10,886 nucleotides of DNA, from assembly GCA_022769845.1 (NCBI GenBank), contig JALEIO010000187.1, positions 1-10,886 on the forward strand, read 5' to 3'. This document shows positions 7,030 to 10,886 of the stretch, in pieces. The notes under the pieces are model-generated. The model had not been told where the DNA came from and did not search any database. It worked only from the letters and a program-made list of their open reading frames with translations. The translations under genes and the position numbers were made by a program. Position 1 is the stretch's first letter. Each line of letters starts with the position of its first letter. This DNA is from Oscillospiraceae bacterium. Lineage in GTDB: Bacteria > Bacillota > Clostridia > UMGS1810.

Positions 7030-7374
7030 ATGAGTAATCCGGATAGCCGCAGATGCAAGCCGAAAGGCTGTATATGAGGAAAGTCCGGGCATCACAGGGC
7101 AGGGTGCCGGGCAGCTCCCGGTGGAGGCGACTCCAAGGAAAGTGCAACAGAAAAGAACCGCCGATTTTTTCGGTAAGGGTGAAAAGGCGAGGTAAGAGCT
7201 CACCGCAGATTGGGAAACCAATCGGGCGTGTAAACCCCACCTGATGCAACACCGTGTAAAGGAGAAATTATATTTGCCCGATATTCTCCGATAGAGGTGG
7301 CTGAAGCTTGGCAGAGATGTCAAGTGTAGATAGATGGCTATTCACGACAGAACCCGGCTTACAGGATTGCTCAT
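7030..7374 (+). ncRNA. rnpB: RNase P RNA component (bacterial, probably class A)
   Basis: Catalytic RNA of ribonuclease P, which removes 5' leaders from pre-tRNAs. The universal core is plain: GAGGAAAGTCCGGGC (7076-7090) and, near the 3' end, ACAGAACCCGGCTTA (7347-7361), the two sides of the P4 region. The ends are set by helix P1: 7031-7040 pairs with 7364-7373 over 10 bp with one G-U, extended by 7030-7374. P2 is ATAGCC (7043-7048) with GGCTAT (7336-7341). GAAA-capped stems at 7058-7069 and 7208-7223 are further expected elements. Length is about 345 nt. I favour class A from the general layout but did not fold it fully. No -35 box is convincing upstream; A/T-rich -10-like sequences (7008-7013, 7015-7020) lie within the nif3 gene. 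Short open frames on either strand here are not genes. Confidence 0.96.
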
Positions 7375-7386
7375 TTTTTATAAGAT

Positions 7387-7420
7387 AAAAAAGGCTGACG
7401 GCATATGTCAGTCTTTTTTT
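7387..7420 (+). terminator. Rho-independent terminator after rnpB
   Basis: GGCTGAC (7393-7399) pairs with GTCAGTC (7407-7413) around a 7-nt loop, with one G-U pair, and is followed by seven T. A run of A before the stem extends the helix. It starts about 13 nt past the end of the rnpB P1 helix, so the RNA needs 3' trimming to reach its mature end. Confidence 0.85.
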
Positions 7421-7438
7421 GTGCCAAAGCACATTTTT
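7420..7438 (+). terminator. Possible weak back-up terminator
   Basis: A small hairpin with TGTGC (7420-7424) and GCACA (7428-7432) arms and a tight loop is followed by a short T run, directly behind the strong terminator. An alternative longer pairing of TGCC (7422-7425) with GGCA (7442-7445) before another T run is also possible. The element is weak and could be chance in T-rich DNA. Confidence 0.3.
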
Positions 7439-7482
7439 TGCGGCATTTTTTTGGGTTTTGACAACAAATTTAAAAAAGTGTG

Positions 7483-7511
7483 TTGACAATTAAATTGGTG
7501 TGGTGTACTAT
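7483..7511 (+). promoter_or_regulatory. Sigma-A-type promoter of the ABC importer operon
   Basis: A consensus -35 TTGACA (7483-7488) is 17 nt from a -10 TACTAT (7506-7511). The start would be near 7518, giving a leader of about 90 nt before the ATPase ATG at 7608. A palindrome CAATT-A-AATTG (7487-7497) overlaps the -35 box and spacer and could be an operator. A second TTGACA at 7458-7463 has no -10 partner at the right distance. Confidence 0.7.
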
Positions 7512-7535
7512 AAGCACATAATTTAAAAATAAGTG

Positions 7536-7581
7536 CGGCAGACAAGGAAGTCTATCAAAAGACAACTTGTCTGCCGTTTTT
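7536..7581 (+). terminator. Terminator-like hairpin in the leader of the ABC importer operon (candidate attenuator)
   Basis: A perfect 11-bp inverted repeat, CGGCAGACAAG (7536-7546) with CTTGTCTGCCG (7566-7576), is followed by TTTTT. A second small helix, GTCT (7550-7553) with AGAC (7560-7563), stacks inside it. The element lies after the operon promoter and before the ribosome site AAAGGAGG (7591-7598), so it should stop a good share of transcripts at about 60 nt unless something prevents folding. AGAC (7540-7543) can also pair with GTCT (7550-7553), a competing structure that would break the long stem. No known riboswitch class is recognised. Confidence 0.75.
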
Positions 7582-7607
7582 GTTTGCCGTAAAGGAGGAT
7601 GTTTAAT

Positions 7608-8387
7608 ATGGGCGAAAACAAAAATACGGAAATTATGTTAAAAGACATCGGTATGATATATCGCACAAACGATAATAAAGACGTAACCGCACTTACAAGC
7701 GTTAATCTTGATATCCAAAAAGGCGAATTTGTTTCGCTTGTCGGACCTTCCGGTTGTGGCAAGACAACGCTTTTAAGAATTATAGCCGACCTTATTACAC
7801 CAACGAGCGGCGAAATTAAAATTGCGGGCGAAACTCCGAGGGAGGCGCGGCTTAAAAGAAGGTACGGAATTGTTTTTCAGGGCGCTGTGCTTTACGAGTG
7901 GAGAACGGTGCTAAAAAATATTATGCTTCCGCTTGAGATAATGAACGTGCCAAAAGACGAGCAAGAGGAAAGAGCAATGAAAATGCTTGAGCTTGTAGGA
8001 CTTACCGAATTTGCAAATCATTATCCCAATCAGCTCTCGGGCGGTATGCAGCAGAGAGTGGGAATTGCGAGAGCGCTTGCCATTCAGCCCGAGATACTTT
8101 TGATGGACGAGCCTTTTTCGGCGCTGGACGAATTTACAAGAGAAAAGCTTCACGTTGATTTATTGAAAATTTGGCGCAAAACAAACAAAACAATCATTTT
8201 TGTAACGCACAACATTTCAGAATCGGTGTTTTTATCGGATAAGGTTTGCGTGCTTTCGCCGCATCCCGGTAGGTTGTCGGCGGTGGTGGATATAAATCTT
8301 GCGCGGCCGCGGACAATGGAAATGAAGACAACGCAGGAATTTACAAATCTTGTCGCAAAGGTTCGAAACAGCTTTGAGGGCGTGTAA
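7608..8387 (+). CDS. ABC transporter ATP-binding protein, NitT/TauT (SsuB/TauB/ThiZ-like) type
   Basis: Cytoplasmic ATPase of an importer for a small organic solute, 259 aa, the normal size. Visible motifs are Walker A GPSGCGKT (46-53), the Q-loop at Q91 (FQGAVLYEWRTV), the signature LSGGMQQR (143-150), Walker B ILLMDEP (163-169), the D-loop SALD (171-174) and switch His201 (FVTHNISE). VLSPHPGRL (215-223) is a typical block of the nitrate/sulfonate/taurine group. The segment after the Q-loop usually reads like ALLPWRTV; here it is AVLYEWRTV. ATG 7608 is chosen because AAAGGAGG ends at 7598, nine bases before it; the ATG at 7599 directly abuts that site. Downstream are two permease genes and a lipoprotein binding-protein gene. 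The substrate cannot be read from the sequence. Confidence 0.93.
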   Translation: MGENKNTEIMLKDIGMIYRTNDNKDVTALTSVNLDIQKGEFVSLVGPSGCGKTTLLRIIADLITPTSGEIKIAGETPREARLKRRYGIVFQGAVLYEWRTVLKNIMLPLEIMNVPKDEQEERAMKMLELVGLTEFANHYPNQLSGGMQQRVGIARALAIQPEILLMDEPFSALDEFTREKLHVDLLKIWRKTNKTIIFVTHNISESVFLSDKVCVLSPHPGRLSAVVDINLARPRTMEMKTTQEFTNLVAKVRNSFEGV

Positions 8388-8416
8388 AAATTGATTTGCG
8401 AAAGAAGGTTTTACAT

Positions 8417-9232
8417 ATGGAAAAATTAAAAAAACTTGCAAATACAAAATATTTTATGACAATAATGTGGATTTTGATTTTGGTTGCGCTGTGGGAAGTA
8501 TTTGCAATTATTGTATCGCACACCAAACGAACTCCCGAAAACATTTTGCCGCATCTTTCGGGAATTATTGAATCGGTTTTCAGCAGACGCACCGTAAACG
8601 GAGACCAAACGGCGGTAAAAATGGTTATGGTAAATGCGGCGGCGACGCTCTCGAGAGCGGGGATTGGCTATGTTGTCGGAATTGTAAGCGGATTTGCGCT
8701 CGCTCTTTTAATGAGCCTTTGGAAGCCTATTGAAAAAATTGCGTTTCCGTACCTTATGCTTATTCAGATGATACCCATTTTGGGTATGGCTCCCATTATA
8801 AACGCGCTTACGGGAGATATAAACAAAAGCAGAATTGTCATAGCGGCGATACTTACCTTTTATCCTGTTGCGACAAATACGCTTGCGGGTTTTAAGTCGG
8901 TTCAGAAGGAAAAACACGAGCTTATGTATTCATACGCGGCAGGAAAAATAAGAATTTACACAAAAATGATGATTCCGTCGTGCATACCGTATTTTTTCAC
9001 CGGACTTAAAATTTCGGCTCCTATGGCGATAACGGCGTCAATACTTGTTGATACGCTGCAAGGCGGCATAGGTTTGGGGTGTCTTTTGTCGCAGGCTTTA
9101 AAGGGCGCGATGACAAGATACGTTTTCTGGCAGATTGTATTTTTCAGTGCGATAATCGGTATATTGAGTTTCAGCATAATGGGCCTTTTGGAGTACATTA
9201 TCTGCCCGTACAAAAGAACTCAAAAAAATTAA
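8417..9232 (+). CDS. ABC transporter permease 1, NitT/TauT type (BPD_transp_1 family)
   Basis: Integral membrane subunit of 271 aa with about six hydrophobic segments; the first is at roughly 13-33 and the last at roughly 240-262. The EAA loop that docks on the ATPase is visible as ELMYSYAAGKIRIYTKMMIP (168-187), followed by IPYFFTGLKIS (190-200). The block MIPILGMAPIINA (118-130) matches the conserved IPxxAxAPLF stretch of SsuC/TauC/ThiX permeases, but the usual LWFG continuation is replaced by LTGDINKS. ATG 8417 is used, with AGAAGG at 8403-8408; the upstream in-frame TTG 8396 has no ribosome site. The gene starts 29 nt after the ATPase stop codon, and the second permease start follows its own stop within 15 nt. 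It probably pairs with permease 2 as a heterodimer. Confidence 0.92.
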   Translation: MEKLKKLANTKYFMTIMWILILVALWEVFAIIVSHTKRTPENILPHLSGIIESVFSRRTVNGDQTAVKMVMVNAAATLSRAGIGYVVGIVSGFALALLMSLWKPIEKIAFPYLMLIQMIPILGMAPIINALTGDINKSRIVIAAILTFYPVATNTLAGFKSVQKEKHELMYSYAAGKIRIYTKMMIPSCIPYFFTGLKISAPMAITASILVDTLQGGIGLGCLLSQALKGAMTRYVFWQIVFFSAIIGILSFSIMGLLEYIICPYKRTQKN

Positions 9233-9247
9233 ATGGGGGTGAGCAAA

Positions 9248-10054
9248 ATGATAAAAAAACGAATAAGCGTAGATTCGGCAACATCGGTTGTTTATCCTTT
9301 GGCGTTCGGCATAATCATAGTGCTTATGTGGCAGAGCGGAATGCTTCACAAAATACTTAAAACCGACGAATACATTTTGCCGTATCCCACAAGAATTTTT
9401 CAGATTATTTCGGAAAACTCGGATAAAATTAGTCAAAATGCCGCATCATCGGTATTTGTGACGGTGACAGGACTTGTTTTAGGGTCAATTCTCGGTTATC
9501 TTGCAGCGATTGGCGCAACAGTTTCGCCAAGGTTTGGAAAAGGCGGTCTTACAGTTATTTCAGCATTTAACGCAATTCCGATTGTTGCAATGGCACCTGT
9601 TATTATGAACTGGACAAAGGACATAAGCAGCAAGGCAGAGATAAGAAGTACGGTTGCGAAAATCATTGTTGTAACGCTTATGTGTATGGCATCAATGAGT
9701 ATAAATGCTCACAGAGGTTTAAACGAATTAAAGCCGTTTTCGCTCGACCTTATGAAATCGTATGCGGCGGATAAAAAAACGGTGTTTTTAAAGCTTCGGC
9801 TGCCAAACAGTATTCCGTATGTATTTACGGCACTCAAGGTAAGTGTTCCCGCAAGTGTAATTACCGCTTTGGTAAGCGAGTATTTTGCGGAATACAGAGC
9901 CGGAGTGGGCAGACAAATCAGAGAGAACATTCTTATTGCTCAATACGCAACCGCGTGGGCATACATAGCGGTTGCCTGTCTTATAGGAATTATACTTTTC
10001 GTACTGCTTTTAATGGCAGAAAGTATATTTTTGAGAAAAAGAAGGTCGCATTGA
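9248..10054 (+). CDS. ABC transporter permease 2, NitT/TauT type (BPD_transp_1 family)
   Basis: Second, distinct membrane subunit of 268 aa, with hydrophobic segments near 15-30, 68-90, 101-120, 136-152, 190-212 and 237-257. The EAA loop is at about 167-198 (DLMKSYAADKKTVFLKLRLP, then SIPYVFTALK). AIPIVAMAPVIMNW (109-122) matches the same conserved block as permease 1, again followed by an altered loop, TKDISSK. Two different permeases beside one ATPase imply a heterodimeric channel with an ATPase homodimer, unlike the single-permease SsuBC or TauBC systems. ATG 9248 is preferred: GGGGGTGA at 9235-9242 is a good ribosome site for it, whereas the ATG at 9233 directly precedes that site. The C-terminus ends in basic residues (RKRRSH), consistent with the positive-inside rule. 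Confidence 0.92.
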   Translation: MIKKRISVDSATSVVYPLAFGIIIVLMWQSGMLHKILKTDEYILPYPTRIFQIISENSDKISQNAASSVFVTVTGLVLGSILGYLAAIGATVSPRFGKGGLTVISAFNAIPIVAMAPVIMNWTKDISSKAEIRSTVAKIIVVTLMCMASMSINAHRGLNELKPFSLDLMKSYAADKKTVFLKLRLPNSIPYVFTALKVSVPASVITALVSEYFAEYRAGVGRQIRENILIAQYATAWAYIAVACLIGIILFVLLLMAESIFLRKRRSH

Positions 10055-10078
10055 CCTATCTAAACTCATTTATATAAA
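10051..10078 (+). promoter_or_regulatory. Possible internal promoter before the binding-protein gene
   Basis: TTGACC (10051-10056) overlaps the permease 2 stop codon and lies 16 nt before TATAAA (10073-10078), in a 51-nt gap that is longer than the other gaps of the operon. Start near 10085 would leave the ribosome site AGAGGT (10092-10097) only a few nt from the 5' end. An extra promoter would fit the need for more binding protein than permease, but this is a match by eye only. Confidence 0.35.
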
Positions 10079-10105
10079 TTTAAAAACAGAAAGAGGTAAT
10101 GAAAA

Positions 10106-10886
10106 ATGAAATTCAGAAAAATTTTAGCACTTCTTGCAGCGGCGGCAATTGTTGTAGGTATGTTTGCAGGCTGCGGCGCGGACAAAAAGACGGAAGATAC
10201 ATCGAGTGAAAAAAGCGCGATGACCGATGAGGAGAGAATTAAAGCGGCTGCTGCCGAAGGTAAAGTCGGTAACTGGGGTCTTGGAAACGAGTATGAAATT
10301 CAGGCGCTTTTGACAAAATACGGCTTAAGCACCGATTACCTTGTTCAATCCTTTGATATGGACGGCTTTGACGACGGTTCAATTACCCTTGCGTCGGCTA
10401 TGACATATAACGAACTCGGACTTGTTGTAAACAGCTACGAGGGCGGATATAACTACGGCGACAGCGTAGGTATTATTGATATGAATGACCAGGGTGTTGC
10501 AATGCTGGAGGATAACATCTTTTGCACCAAGGAATTTGCAGAGAAAAACCCGAATACAGTAAAAGCATTTTTGTCGGCATCGCTTAAAGGCTGGGAATAT
10601 GCGTGTGCAAATCCCGACGAGGCGGCACAGATTGTATTTGAGGCCGGCTCATCTGTATCGAGTGACCATCAGAAGTATATGGCGAGCGAGGTTGCGAAGC
10701 TTGTAAAGACTGATACACAGGGCAATGCGGTTTCGGAATACGGCAAAATGGACGAGGAGGCTATGCAGCAAACCTTGGATTTGGCGAAAAAGTACATAAA
10801 GCTTGACGATTCGGCGGCAAGTGAAAAGCTTAAATCGCTTACTCTTGACGACATCAGAGATACGTCATATTTTGAGGCTGCAAAGG
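10106..10886 (+). CDS. ABC transporter substrate-binding lipoprotein, NMT1/THI5-like, apparently lacking the N-terminal part of lobe I; 3' end beyond the window
   Basis: The frame is open from ATG 10106 to the window edge (260 codons) and has AGAGGT at 10092-10097. Residues 1-23 form a lipoprotein signal: a basic start (KFRK), a hydrophobic core and the lipobox FAGC, with Cys23 to be lipidated and anchored outside the membrane. A polar linker (24-42) follows. From about residue 43 the sequence looks like the middle and end of NMT1/THI5-type binding proteins: VGNWGLGNEYEIQALLTKYG (54-73), then SFDMDGF, ASAMTYNEL (96-104) and GVAMLEDNIF with the NPxTVKAFLxASLKGWEYA region (149-166). Missing is the usual first stretch of about 100 residues after the signal, which carries the WxPxxxxxGxYVAxxxGYFxxxGLDV motif and part of the ligand pocket. 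The C-terminal FEAAK suggests the stop codon is close outside the window. The substrate is unknown. Confidence 0.85.
   Translation, partial: MKFRKILALLAAAAIVVGMFAGCGADKKTEDTSSEKSAMTDEERIKAAAAEGKVGNWGLGNEYEIQALLTKYGLSTDYLVQSFDMDGFDDGSITLASAMTYNELGLVVNSYEGGYNYGDSVGIIDMNDQGVAMLEDNIFCTKEFAEKNPNTVKAFLSASLKGWEYACANPDEAAQIVFEAGSSVSSDHQKYMASEVAKLVKTDTQGNAVSEYGKMDEEAMQQTLDLAKKYIKLDDSAASEKLKSLTLDDIRDTSYFEAAK

Noticed and set aside
7018..7323. Short open frames on both strands within the RNase P RNA gene
   Set aside because: The stretch is explained by conserved RNase P RNA sequence and helices, and the peptides show no family features.
7512..7607. Known riboswitch (TPP, preQ1, fluoride or guanidine class) before the importer operon
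   Set aside because: None of the conserved sequence blocks I know for these classes is present, and the leader is too short for most of them. Only the terminator-like hairpin remains.

Overview
The window looks like a chromosomal segment of a low-GC, anaerobic Firmicute, most likely a member of the Clostridia. The grounds are A/T-rich codon use, strong AGGAGG-type ribosome binding sites, a Gram-positive style tyrosine kinase/PHP phosphatase pair, the Firmicute trmK-nif3 pair, a lipoprotein-type solute-binding protein, and what looks like a class A RNase P RNA. The species cannot be named from this sequence. Every gene I can support is on the + strand, and the window is densely coding.

Layout. 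(1) Positions 1-45 hold the terminator of an upstream gene. (2) From a sigma-A-type promoter at 79-107 runs a tight four-gene unit: glyA (serine hydroxymethyltransferase), rarA (AAA+ replication-repair ATPase), a short divergent PduO-type cobalamin adenosyltransferase-like gene that overlaps rarA by 4 nt and starts with TTG, and a FabG-like short-chain dehydrogenase. (3) A second promoter at 3893-3921 precedes a BY-kinase with an unusually large tyrosine cluster, a CpsB-type PHP phosphatase, trmK (tRNA m1A22 methyltransferase), a Nif3-family metal protein and the RNase P RNA gene rnpB, which begins only about 3 nt after the nif3 stop codon. A terminator follows at 7387-7420. (4) A third promoter (7483-7511) drives a NitT/TauT-type ABC importer: ATPase, two different permeases and a lipoprotein substrate-binding protein that runs off the window. 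A strong terminator-like hairpin lies in the short leader between this promoter and the ATPase start codon.

How the parts fit. The first two units are mainly housekeeping (one-carbon metabolism, fork repair, tRNA modification and tRNA processing), with a tyrosine-phosphorylation switch placed at the head of the second. The importer is a separate unit whose substrate I cannot assign. The points most worth a second look are the binding protein, which seems to lack roughly the first hundred residues of its mature domain; the attenuator-like leader of the importer operon; the (Tyr-Lys/Arg)n tail of the kinase, encoded by varied synonymous codons; and the compact adenosyltransferase that has lost its PGG loop. 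I found no mobile element, CRISPR array, tRNA or phage gene, and no clear-cut novel system.
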